A DNA stretch of 23,302 nucleotides from Seminavis robusta (lineage: Eukaryota; Bacillariophyta; Bacillariophyceae; Naviculales; Naviculaceae). Positions 1-8,205 of this stretch are shown here, piece after piece. Location of the stretch: positions 1 through 23,302 of the forward strand of contig CAICTM010001751.1 in the NCBI GenBank assembly GCA_903772945.1, given 5' to 3'. The position numbers and the translations under genes were made by a program. Below the pieces are notes generated by a model. It saw only the letters and a program-made list of their open reading frames with translations, was not told the origin of the DNA and did no database searches. Every line of letters starts with the position of its first letter. Position 1 is the first letter of the stretch.

Positions 1-284
1 ACTATGCACGATTCATGGGAGCAGAAGTTGAAGGAGACCTCTGGTACTTTGGAAATACTATCTATGAGTATGGTTACTTGCATTTCAAAGAAAGAACAAT
101 AGTGGATGACTCCCATGTGAGCGGACATTACCTTGATGGTAATGGACTTGGCGACACTTATGTATCAGGATTGTTGCACCCCGGATGCTATGCCCGTGCT
201 GGGTCTGTGATTTCTGGGGATGTGAATGGTCCCTGGAAGGTTTTTCTGAGCAATGATGGCAAGAATTCAACATCTCCTGTTTGA
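1..284 (+). CDS. C-terminal end of a paralogue of the FAAL-ACP-membrane synthetase (5' truncated by window)
   Basis: The reading frame enters the window open (first full codon at base 3, encoding YARF before the Met at 15) and stops with TGA at 282-284. The roughly 93 visible residues match the last residues of the large protein encoded at 8876-14149 almost throughout: both carry GDLWYFGN, VSGHY, DGNGL, DTYVSGLLHPGCYA and NGPWKVFL. This copy has a two-residue deletion (GLGDTY versus GLAIADTY) and a different last ten residues. DNA similarity is also obvious. The segment belongs to the last hexapeptide/beta-helix-like module of a Pls/PosA-type terminal domain. It lies on the same strand as its relative, about 8.6 kb upstream, so the two are dispersed tandem paralogues. 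Whether the missing 5' part is intact cannot be seen. Confidence 0.88.
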   Translation, partial: YARFMGAEVEGDLWYFGNTIYEYGYLHFKERTIVDDSHVSGHYLDGNGLGDTYVSGLLHPGCYARAGSVISGDVNGPWKVFLSNDGKNSTSPV

Positions 285-787
285 ATGGGTAGTACATTGA
301 TTCAGAGATCTAGGCTATAGTTAAGGTTTCAAAATCCTACCTAACCAAGAATACTACAATAAATCTTAGATTGACACCATTCCCCACAATACCGGTACAG
401 GATTGAGGCAAGCTTGAGGCACACTTGAGGCTCCAGGGGTTTGTGCTTGGTTGCTTCATTTTGGTTGAGCTGAGAGCCAAGCCACTATCATCTTGTTTAT
501 CCTTTCACACATGATCCATCATTTCGGCTGGCTAAAGAATAGATTTTGCCCACCAGGGTTAAAGATAAGTATCTTTTTGGCCAAAGAACCTTCCAAAAGT
601 GCAAGATTGGAAATTGCAAGAGCGCTTTTCTCGTCGCCGTCGACAACTCGGATCCGTCGAAGGACATGTTCTTGCTTGGTTAGTTCCTTCCCTTGGTTGA
701 GCTGACCCTTTCCCCTCTTGTTCCTCGATCGTCTTGGTTCATCTTAGTCTCCAAGTTCACTACAGGAGTTTAATCTATCAGCTGACC
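285..787. other. Intergenic region with no supported gene
   Basis: This stretch holds the 3' flank of the truncated gene and the 5' flank of the zinc-finger gene. It contains a short ACCGGTAC palindrome near 391-398. The short open frame at 493-705 has no domain-like features and I do not support it as a gene. The pyrimidine-rich stretch just before 788 could be 5' UTR of the next gene. Confidence 0.5.
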
Positions 788-1309
788 ATGGGACGCCATT
801 GTTCGCACTGTGGTGACTGGCTGGGCCGGCACGATTTCAGCTACAACCAATGGCGCAAGGGCGATGGGTATTCTCGTTGCAATGACTGTGTCCATGGCAC
901 AATCTCCTATCAATGTCACACTTGCTCCCGCGTCTTTTGCACGCAGAATGAGCTAGACATGCACATGCAGGTCCATCGCCCGCGGGATGTGGCGTGTCCC
1001 ATTTGCGGCGAACGACGTTTCCGATCGGGTGCCAACGCGGTGCAGCATGTGGAAAGTGGCTACTGCAGTGGCTGCCAGGGAGCCACCAATGCTCGCAATC
1101 AAATTTATGGATACGCCCAGTCTCAGCGTGCCATGCGGCCGTATCTGGCAGACACGCCCATGCTCACCAATGGAGGCTATGGGGATGGTATCACAACTCC
1201 GGATTACCCCTATCAGTGTGGACCCTGCAATAAGTTCTTTCGACAATTGAGTCAGCTTCTGCAGCACAATGATTCCAAACATGGACATCAACGCATGTTG
1301 GGATATTAG
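788..1309 (+). CDS. Small C2H2-type zinc-finger protein
   Basis: The protein is 173 residues from the ATG at 788. An in-frame ATG at 734 would add 18 residues with no zinc-finger character, so 788 is preferred. It is built of Cys/His pairs: CSHCGDW at residues 5-11, a CNDC pair near 31, a CHTC finger ending HMQVH, a CPICGERRF knuckle followed by an SGANAV-HVESGYC-GC block, and a final classical C2H2 finger (C-x2-C-x12-H-x4-H) at the C-terminus. The CPxCG...SGANAVxHVESGxC arrangement recalls a C2H2 family I associate with fungi; that resemblance is from memory. The role (nucleic-acid or protein binding, probably nuclear) is inferred from the fingers. The TAG stop is the first unit of a TAGC tetranucleotide run. 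No intron is needed. It converges on the gene ending at 1859. Confidence 0.8.
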   Translation: MGRHCSHCGDWLGRHDFSYNQWRKGDGYSRCNDCVHGTISYQCHTCSRVFCTQNELDMHMQVHRPRDVACPICGERRFRSGANAVQHVESGYCSGCQGATNARNQIYGYAQSQRAMRPYLADTPMLTNGGYGDGITTPDYPYQCGPCNKFFRQLSQLLQHNDSKHGHQRMLGY

Positions 1310-1321
1310 CTAGCTAGCTAG
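1307..1321. repeat. (TAGC)n palindromic run overlapping the zinc-finger stop codon
   Basis: TAGCTAGCTAGCTAG begins with the stop codon of the zinc-finger gene. Shorter CTAGCTAG runs recur in other gaps of the window, for example at 3885-3894 and 6269-6280. Confidence 0.9.
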
Positions 1322-1858
1322 AATGCTACCTGGCTTGGCTTGCTAATAGAGGCTCATGCAATCTACACTATACTACATGAACCACAATCTACAATCTTGG
1401 CTAGCTAGCAGGAGGCAGGAGGACAAATAAGCGATGGATGAAGAAGATTTGCCATTACAATCAGCACAAAAGGAGCAAAAGACAAATCCCAATAGACACA
1501 ATAATTAGAAGGCAGAAACAAATAATAAACAGAGCTTTGATTCACTTCTTGCTTGTTCCCGCTCCCTATCTTGCTGGATACTAACAGTGAGCAGGCACGG
1601 GGGAGGTTTAGTTTAGGATTTGCAGCCAGGGTTCTCCTGTGAGTCTTACAGCGAGTGCACTGACATGGTCATTTAGCACAGGACAAAACTTGCACGGGCT
1701 GCAACCGGTGTTATGATTTGAATGCTTACTTTTGAATGCAAAATTTCATCTTTAATCCTAGATTACGGAGTCCATAGGATGCGTGCAAAGAAAGAGAGCG
1801 AACGGTGTGGGAAATCGGGGGTGAAGGCAGAACCGGTCAGCGTAAGGTCGAGGCTACA
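1310..1858. other. Intergenic region between two convergent genes
   Basis: This gap of about 550 bp lies between two convergently transcribed genes and must hold both 3' UTRs. Apart from CTAGCTAG palindromes near 1307-1321 and 1401-1410 and an AT-rich patch near 1500-1535, I see no coding signal. Confidence 0.5.
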
Positions 1859-3714
1859 CTACCAAGCAAACTGGCCTGACAGGTGAAGCGTCACATCTTT
1901 CCAGGAACGATTGTCGCATTGAAACAAGTCCACCAGAGCCTTCAACATGACAGGGTCAGACTGATTGGATGCAAACACTAGCTTCGTAACGGATGGCTCC
2001 TGTTGCATGAGATTCAAGAGTGTCACACTGTCCTCCTTGCCAGTGGATGCGGGAAGTGTAACAATGCAATCGAAATGCACGGGAACGAGCTTTTCCAGAA
2101 AAATGCTGCCCAAACAACTTTGAAAGAGATTCTTTTGATCCACCCACTGCTGGAACGTGTCAACATCGGATGCGTGCACATAGTCCACAAACCTAATGCT
2201 TTCCCATGGCCGGTGATCATGCATCATGAGTTCTCGCAAGGCTATCGCGATTCGCTGTGCATGCTTGGATCGTCCCAACCAATCTTCAAGTTCCAACTTG
2301 ACAATGTCTTGGTTTTGTTGGACTTTGGCAATGCTATTCAAGATGAATTGAGTGCTCACTAGCCCCTCACTGCCGAGAATGTTCATTTCCTTTGTAAGAG
2401 ATCTTGTGGGGTACGTTGCCATGAGATGCTTTGCCAACAATCCTTGATTGGCCCGTGGGGCGCCCTTGGTGTTCCGTGGGACATTTTGGGGGAACATTTG
2501 GATGTTGAGCGCCTTGACTGGGTCCAGCAGCACAGTCGTGATACTGGTATTGTCAGAAATGGTGCTTGCCGCGGTTGTTGCAGTCGCAGCTGTCCTTTGG
2601 CTGCGCTCGCTGTTGCGTCGGCGTTGTCGTTGTGGTGATACTGTTCGCGGTCTGTTCCTTCGAGTAGTGTCTCTGTTGCTTGGATGGAAGCCTCTTCTAG
2701 GGCTAAGGCTCCTGGACTGTCGTCGTACTGCCACACCGTTTCTCTGAGGGGTAAGGCTCCTGGACTTTCGTCGAACCACTAGCTGTCTCCCTGGGCTAAG
2801 GCTCCTGGATTGCCGCCAGACATCAATACGCTGTCTCTGAGGTCTAAGGCTCCTGGATTCATGCCGAACAGACTTGCACTCTCCCTGAGGACTAAGGCTC
2901 CTAGTGTATCGTCGAACTGCCACGTATACTCTCTCTGGGCTCAGGCTTCTGGACTGTCGTCGAACATCCATCCACTCTCTTTTAGGGCTAACACTCCGGG
3001 ATTGTCTTGGAACTGCAATGCAGTTTCTCCGAGGGCTAACACTCTGGGATTGTTGTTGCTCTGCAATGCATTCTCTCTGAGGGCTAAGGCTCCTGGATTG
3101 CCGTAGCACTGCAATGCATTCTCTTTGAGGGCTAAGGCTCCTGCTAGATTGCCGTTGCACTGCAATGCGTTCTTTTTGAGGGCTAATGCTCCTGCTAGAT
3201 TGCCGTTGCATAGCAATGCATTCTCTTTCGGGACTAAGGCTCCTGGAATGCAGTCGTCGTTCTGCCATGTAGTGCCGCTGAGGACGGAGGCTTCTGGATT
3301 GTCTTCGTAGAGCTATACGCTCTCTGTCAGGGCTGAGACTTCTTGATTGCCCCCAGCTAAGGCTCCTGGGTTGTCGCCGTACTCTTGCGGTTTGCTTGAC
3401 ATCTCTGGTCACACTTGTTGCCTTCGCATTGCCAGGTTGTCTTCGTAAGGTTAGAATACTCACTTTTTGCTGCAATTGATAAATAAGGCTGGTCTTCGAA
3501 AGGTAGGTAGCATTCGTTTCAGCCCTCTACCTCTAGCACTCTTTCCAACCGGTACATTGGTCGGTGTGGACAGTCCTTTGTTCTTGCTTGCTAAAGGATT
3601 ACGGTCTGTTCTTGCTCCCGTCTCGTTCTTCTCATAAAAAGCCGCCCTTAGCTTCCTTCTTTTTTTCTTCAGGAGATCTGGGTTTTTGGTTTTTAGCAGT
3701 TCGTTGAGAATCAT
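1859..3714 (-). CDS. Arg/Ser-rich repeat protein with an RNI-like C-terminal region
   Basis: The long open frame runs from about 3475 down to the TAG at 1859-1861, but its upstream end is a TTG, not an ATG. A likely structure is exon 1 at 3714-3464 (ATG at 3714-3712), a 98-nt intron at 3463-3366 (donor GTGAGT, acceptor CCCAG) and exon 2 at 3365-1859. This joins in frame to about 585 residues. The N-terminal part is Lys/Arg-rich. The middle is about 14 units of 16-17 residues with consensus RRQSRSLSPQRECIAV. The last 200 or so residues contain two units like 'ALRELMMHDHRPWESIRF' and 'ALVDLFQCDNRSWKDVTL', which resemble degenerate leucine-rich (RNI-like) repeats seen in diatom proteins. The SRSLSP core resembles SR-protein phosphorylation sites; an RNA-processing role is inference only. 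An A7 run near 3660 leaves exon 1 uncertain: a one-base change there would join a different upstream frame starting near 3871 or at an internal Met. Confidence 0.65.
2720..3400 (-). repeat. Coding minisatellite, 48/51-bp units
   Basis: About 14 head-to-tail units of 48 bp, some 51 bp with an added serine codon, encode the 16-residue RRQSRSLSP-type repeat. On the plus strand they are recognised by the recurring block GGGCTAAGGCTCCTGGATTG. Units near 3085-3230 are the most alike; those at either end are more diverged. All length changes are multiples of three, so the array stays in frame. Confidence 0.88.
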
Positions 3715-4765
3715 TTTGCTGCACTCTTTTACGTGTCGTTGAATAGAATTGTGAGCCCAAAGTTGGCTGCAATGCCAAGACAGTTGCGAAAGCGGCGCAA
3801 ATGTTCATGCGTGCAGCCTTCGGTGCGGAGGGCGGTCTTGGCCATGCTGTTGTGTTACCTAGAGATACCATACCGGTAGCACTTCTAGCTAGCTATGGTG
3901 TTGCTGTTTTGCTGTTGATCGCGCTTTCAATAACCGGTACCGGTACGCACATACAAGGCCAGTAGCACACGTATAACGATACACGTTAAACTGTACACCC
4001 ACATCACATAGTCTATTTTTAGAAGTATTTGTTCTTCGCGCGTTCAGTGATGAATAATGCTCGGCGCTGGTTTGCTTCCATTTGTTGCCCTGCCTGCTTG
4101 CATCTCCCGTGCTTTTCTCGATGATGTGTGTTTCAAGCTCGGCCCCTTGTCAACACTTCGTTTCAGCTCCCGAAACTCGAGGCTCCCTTTGTGGTATATT
4201 GGTAGCCACTGCCAGGATAGGAGGATACTATGCACATCGGGGAGTATGGGGCACGCCTCACGTTGGTGGCGTTGCTGTCAATTGAAGTTCTATTGCCTCG
4301 CCGTAGTCTGATTTGACTGGTGTGGTTCTTGCGGTCTGTTTTGATTGCTGGCGCCATCAATCCCAAATCACTGCTACGAAATTGCCAGTAACACGGGCAG
4401 TATGCACTGCAATCTGAGATGTGGTTGGTTCCTTCACACCTTGTACACCAGCTGAGCCCGAGCTGTCTTCACGTCTTCACTTCTTTAGGGAAATATATCC
4501 GTAATGGTAATCTAGTGGTACAATTTTCTAATATGCTTCCTTCCCAGTCAAGTAGAAGTCTTCTTCTCAGAACTCAAGTAGCAGCTCCACGGCGATGAGG
4601 TTAATTATTAAGTGGTGCAATCAATTTTCTTCAGCAAGCAAGGGGTACATTCGGGGAAGAGCTATGAAAGGAGGACTAATCCCATGCATGTAAGGCAGAA
4701 ACAAAGTAGAATGGCTAACAACTTCGATTACTAGTACATTGTAGCCCATGAGCAGACTTGTACTG
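3715..4765. other. Gap of about 1 kb without a supported gene
   Basis: Overlapping short open frames on both strands around 4040-4366 show no protein-like features and contradict each other. The stretch contains ACCGGTACCGGTAC (3933-3946), TACCGGTA (3871-3878) and CTAGCTAGCT (3885-3894). The part nearest 3715-3870 may include 5' UTR, or an alternative first exon of the Arg/Ser-repeat gene. Confidence 0.45.
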
Positions 4766-5185
4766 CTAAACTTTATACATCAAATTTGGCGCTGGTGCAA
4801 TTCCTTTCGCCACGTCGAGCCACCGTGACTTGCTGGTTGGCGGAACGTTCTCATCGTCTTCGTTGTCAGCCACGTAAAAGTCTATATCACAACCAGATCC
4901 TATTTCTCTGCCATGTGGGATGGAGATCCACCAATTGCCTTCAAACAGCAGCAGCCAGAATACACAGGATTCCCTTTGATACATGCCTTCCTTTGTGTAC
5001 TTACAGTGGCCCTTATAGGACCCATCTCGGACATAAACCCCATTGACAGCTCTAGAACCAGCACCTTCTACTTTGATTTCCATGGGTGCGCCACAATTTG
5101 GAGGCAGCTCTGTTACCCATCCTTCGTATCGAAGCTGGTCTAGGGTGGCACAGGGCCGCGCCTTGTTTGCTTCTAGGGCCTGCTT
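4766..5185 (-). CDS. Downstream half of the BTB gene: second domain (frameshifted)
   Basis: This frame is open from the A4 run at 5184-5187 down to TAG at 4766-4768. It reads KQALEANKARP, then a linker ending TELPPNCGAP, then a domain of about 105 residues starting MEIKVEGAG. The domain has Gly-rich NGVYVRDGSYKG, KYTKEGMY, an aromatic WWISI stretch, DIDFYVADNED and a closing GIAPAPNLMY. I recognise the pattern (VxGAGxxxVNGxYxxxG...) as a domain that recurs in protist proteins but cannot name its function. The frame continues directly from the end of the BTB-BACK frame if one A is added to the A4 run, giving YKKQALEANKARP in place of YKSRP-stop. I therefore read it as the C-terminal part of the same protein, not as a separate gene. 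Confidence 0.75.
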   Translation of the reverse strand, partial: KQALEANKARPCATLDQLRYEGWVTELPPNCGAPMEIKVEGAGSRAVNGVYVRDGSYKGHCKYTKEGMYQRESCVFWLLLFEGNWWISIPHGREIGSGCDIDFYVADNEDDENVPPTSKSRWLDVAKGIAPAPNLMYKV

Positions 5186-5997
5186 TTGTATGCTTCCAAC
5201 AGCTGCTCAGACGTGACCAAACCAGAGGCTGCAATTGTTGTTGATAAAGTTTCTGGATTTATCTTTTGCAAACAGATGTGTTTGGACAAGGCTTTTGCTT
5301 TCGTTTGGTTGTTGTTGTTGTCATCCCCATTGCCTTCTGCCCAAACTTGGAGGATCTGGAAGAGGTGGTATTCAGTCATTTCCGTCTTGGGATTTTGGAG
5401 GATTTCCTCCAAAACATCAGCACTCAAACAGCGAACATGCTCTTTGGAGATTGATTGAGCTGGAACAGAGCAAATCTTCTTCATGGCTTGCTCTGCCATG
5501 CTTGCCGGAATGACGGGGCCAGCCATTTTGCATGCCTGAAGTACAGCAAAGGATGAGCATGGGGAGAACACCAAAATTTGTCGACATGCCTTCATGGTAG
5601 ATCTTCCCAGCCCGGGAAGCTGAAAATAGGAAGCGGCCTCTGCCACGGCAACCAGGGACTGTATCATCTGAAAATCAAATGACGACCCATCTTGGCTCTT
5701 GCGTTTCTTGCAGTTTAGTGATTGCACGGAATCTGTGAGAATGTACTCAACAACAGATTTTAAAACAATCCCCTTGAACCCAAGCTCTACAACAGGAGAG
5801 GAAGCCTCCTGAAATTTGCCCAAGAGCATTCCTCTAAAGACTTTGCTTCTGGCAGCCAGGAGAAATCGGTTTGCTGGCACTTCTACTCCATCAATTCCCT
5901 TGAGCGTCACATCATTCAAAGCGTCATCAGTCAGGAAGCTTCGGAGCATCTCACGGATAGAGACTTCGTTGTCATTGTCGTCTTTGCTTGCCTCCAT
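5173..5997 (-). CDS. BTB/POZ-BACK domain protein (N-terminal part)
   Basis: The frame encodes 274 residues from an ATG at 5997 to a TAG at 5175-5173. Residues of about 25-135 form a BTB/POZ fold: DVTLKGIDGVEVPANRFLLAARSKVFRGML is the typical opening strand-helix block, followed by ELGFKG, SVVEYILTDS and an alanine-rich helix (LVAVAEAASYFQLPGL). Residues 145-265 match a BACK domain, with VRCLSADVLEEIL and EYHLFQILQVWAEGN. BTB-BACK proteins usually serve as substrate adaptors for cullin-3 ubiquitin ligases; that role here is inferred from the family. The frame stops four codons after an A4 run, and coding potential carries straight on in another frame (to 4766), so the true product is probably about 415 residues. 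Either the gene is freshly broken or one A is missing from the sequence. Confidence 0.85.
   Translation of the reverse strand: MEASKDDNDNEVSIREMLRSFLTDDALNDVTLKGIDGVEVPANRFLLAARSKVFRGMLLGKFQEASSPVVELGFKGIVLKSVVEYILTDSVQSLNCKKRKSQDGSSFDFQMIQSLVAVAEAASYFQLPGLGRSTMKACRQILVFSPCSSFAVLQACKMAGPVIPASMAEQAMKKICSVPAQSISKEHVRCLSADVLEEILQNPKTEMTEYHLFQILQVWAEGNGDDNNNNQTKAKALSKHICLQKINPETLSTTIAASGLVTSEQLLEAYKSRP
5184..5187 (-). other. Frameshift site in the BTB gene (A4 homopolymer, minus strand)
   Basis: The sense strand reads TAC AAA AGC AGG CCC TAG. One extra A gives TAC AAA AAG CAG GCC CTA and joins the two frames without loss of any residue. No splice sites that would make an intron are visible between the two halves. 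Confidence 0.75.
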
Positions 5998-6794
5998 GGT
6001 GGATACAACTGCTAGAAAAAATTGTGCATAAGAGGAAGCCTCGATGTGGTCGCAAATTCAAAATTCAAATATTTGCCGTTAACAATCAGCCTCGACTGGC
6101 TGCCTCCAACCACACATTTCTGAAAAAGTAATTTTGACTGACAAAACGTCAAAATGGCCCCACCAAGGGGACTGCACGGTACCGGCAGGTACTAGTATGC
6201 CATGATAAGAATGATCTTCAATCTTAGATGATGATGCTGCATTCCAGTGCCCTTCAGAGAATAGGGGTCTAGCTAGCTAGAGTAGGGAAGTTAGACTATC
6301 TACGGAAGCCGATAGGGGGCAAGGCTTTTAGTAGGCAAATTAAGAAGAAGCGGAATTCAGGACTACTAGATTCCATGGCCGGGCATGAGGTGTGACAAAC
6401 TGAGGACCAAAACAGGGGCCAAAGGGCTTGACATTGCAGGATCCACGGAGAAGAAAGACAATTGAGAGTTGTGCCCAGGTGTAGAACATCATTTGGAGCA
6501 GAGCTAGTCCGGCAACACCTGTGGGGGGGGGGGGGCATTTGCTACTGGTATACAAAACTTGCAGTGGGCCAAGCATGAGGACAAGGCTTGGATAGATCGG
6601 GGGTTGATACTGTACACAGAAACATCATTTCAATAGTCAATAAACAACAGCTGCTACTACCTATATCATTTGGCCGTTGAGTAGACTAATACCTTGGCAT
6701 CAGCTATTTCATTTGGGATGTCCTCTACCGGTAGCACATGTCGTCTGATTCCGTTCATAGACATTGAGTTAGTTTTTGGTTGTTGGCGGTCGAA
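5998..6794. other. Gap of about 800 bp without a supported gene
   Basis: It holds the 5' flank of the BTB gene and the 3' flank of the membrane-protein gene. Notable items are ACGGTACCGGC near 6178, CTAGCTAGCTAG at 6269-6280, a 13-G run at 6523-6535 and TACCGGTA near 6728. The overlapping open frames at 6296-6576 on the minus strand translate the homopolymer (poly-Pro) and are not convincing. Confidence 0.5.
6523..6535. repeat. Homopolymer of 13 G
   Basis: A single uninterrupted run of 13 G on the plus strand. The exact length is likely to be unreliable in any sequencing method. Confidence 0.9.
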
Positions 6795-7722
6795 CTATTT
6801 GTGCCATTCCTCATCCTCTATATCCATGGCCAATCCGTAGTACATCAATTCATCAAAATCCACCTCGTACTTTCGAATCATGATGATAATGTTGGAAATG
6901 GGTGTGTATTGAGATCAATGATAACGGCCACCAAAGATGCCATGGTACTCATGAGTATGGCCCAAGCCGCTCGTAATTCAAATGGATGCGCTTCTATCAA
7001 TGCCACATTGTCGGTTTCCCACAAGTAAATGATCAACAAGGCGAATGCTTGCGTCAACAAGTTGGCATAGTGGGCCGGTGTAAAGTTCTTTTGCACGGCT
7101 GCCATGAATTCAATCTTGTGTTGTTTGAGATTGGCAATGGCGGCGTAGAGTTCTCCCAAGACGAGTCCATAGTTAGCACCACCGGGTTCTTGTGGTTGTT
7201 GTGATACTTTGTGAAGTGCCAAAAGGACGGAATTGAGATCAAAGCTTCGCACGTCCTTGTCAAAGAGTGACCCATTTTAAAAAGAAGGACCGTAGGGATT
7301 GAATGGTAAAGACTTTGACTTGCATTTTGACTTGACTCTTTTCGGGTTCGGGCAATCCTTCGGCCAAATACAGAAGATGCCGGCAATCGTTGAGACGGGC
7401 AATTCCTGCTTGATGAAGTTGACACTGTCGTTGGTAGAGTGTGGAAATGGTCATGCTTGTTGACGAGTGATCCAAAGAGAATGGAAATGGTCAACGTGAT
7501 CGGGCCATTAATGAGAGGTCGAATCTCCTCCGACAGTTCGCCCGTGTATTGAGATAAGGAGAGCGTTTCGAGCGTGTGATGAAAGGCTTGACTCGTCTCG
7601 GGGAACAACTGAAAGGCGATAATCAACACCAAAATGGGAATCAGATAGATCTTAATTAAAGTCTCTTTGGAGCAGAGAATCTTCTTCCGCTTGGTGATTC
7701 TCGGCAAAGGAAAGACACTCAT
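6795..7722 (-). pseudogene. Four-helix membrane protein, DUF4239-like, with several frameshifts
   Basis: Three frames must be strung together to read one protein. Frame A starts at the ATG at 7722 and carries two hydrophobic helices (IKIYLIPILVLIIAFQLF and GPITLTISILFGSLV). One surplus base near 7473 moves reading to a frame with STLYQRQ, a hydrophilic helical region and LPEPEKSQVKMQVKVF. A second shift near 7250-7275 leads to a frame with two more helices (LLTQAFALLIIYLW and ILMSTMASLVAVIIDL) and a probable end at 6878. A further two-base change in the TGTGTG at 6902-6907 would open an acidic tail (KYEVDFDELMYYG...) ending with TAG at 6795-6797. The two-helix, hydrophilic middle, two-helix layout fits the DUF4239/bestrophin-like family. 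The 5' end is also unclear: another frame reading QSYQELTDECLSFAEN overlaps from 7906. It is either a pseudogene or a gene hit by sequence errors. Confidence 0.5.
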
Positions 7723-7940
7723 CGGTCAGTTCTTGGTAGGATTGAGACTTGACAGCAAGAACTGTTGTGGAACTGGAATAATGTACTTGTACAACAGGTA
7801 CTGCTACCAAGTTTCTGTGAGAGAAGAAATTGGAGCCCAGGCTTGAGTGGGAAAATGGCTCAACCCAACGAACAATAAGAGCCACACGAACAGCGGGACC
7901 TGGCATCTTTCAGAGCTTGGCATCTTATTGTACAGTACTA

Positions 7941-8175
7941 CTAGCTCTGCCTAGCTATAGCTATCCGGTGTTGATTCTCTTGGTGGTTGTTGGTTGCGAT
8001 ACCCTTCCCACAAGTCAAGCTCAACGTCATTTTGGCGCTCTTCCCACAGCGGAACAGCCTGAAGGTCTGATTGTGAGGTCGAAAAATATCTTTCCCAAAC
8101 GAATAGGCCTTATCCCTATCGTAGATCTCGAGTTTCAATTCGATCTTCTGGTGCCGTTCTGTTTTCTGGTTCAGG
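7941..8175 (-). other. Possible small coding fragment
   Basis: The minus strand is open from a TAA near 8205 to a TAG at 7941 and includes a patch that looks like real protein (IELKLEIYDRDKAYSFGKDI, then RPHNQTFRLF). The phrase LEIYDRD recalls a beta-strand of C2-type domains, but nothing else confirms this. There is only one Met (8138), in the middle of the patch, so any gene would need an upstream exon. The plus-strand frame over the same bases (7830-8192) is less convincing. Confidence 0.22.
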
Positions 8176-8205
8176 TTGTGTCTGATAATTAAAAAGTAGT
8201 CCAGA

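Noticed and set aside
2426..3310. Several plus-strand open frames (2426-2747, 2810-3310) over the Arg/Ser repeats.
   Set aside because: They are the antisense of the 48-bp coding repeats; in-frame length multiples of three keep all frames open. Their composition is that of a shadow frame.
4040..4366. Four overlapping frames of 63-84 codons on both strands.
   Set aside because: No domain-like composition, no agreement between frames and no splice continuation; probably chance.
5173..5200. Programmed ribosomal frameshift joining the BTB and second-domain frames.
   Set aside because: No X-XXY-YYZ slippery heptamer in the right phase and no evident downstream stem. Loss of one A from a homopolymer is simpler.
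6296..6576. Two minus-strand frames starting with or crossing poly-proline.
   Set aside because: They depend on translation of the 13-G run, whose length is unreliable, and show no conserved features.
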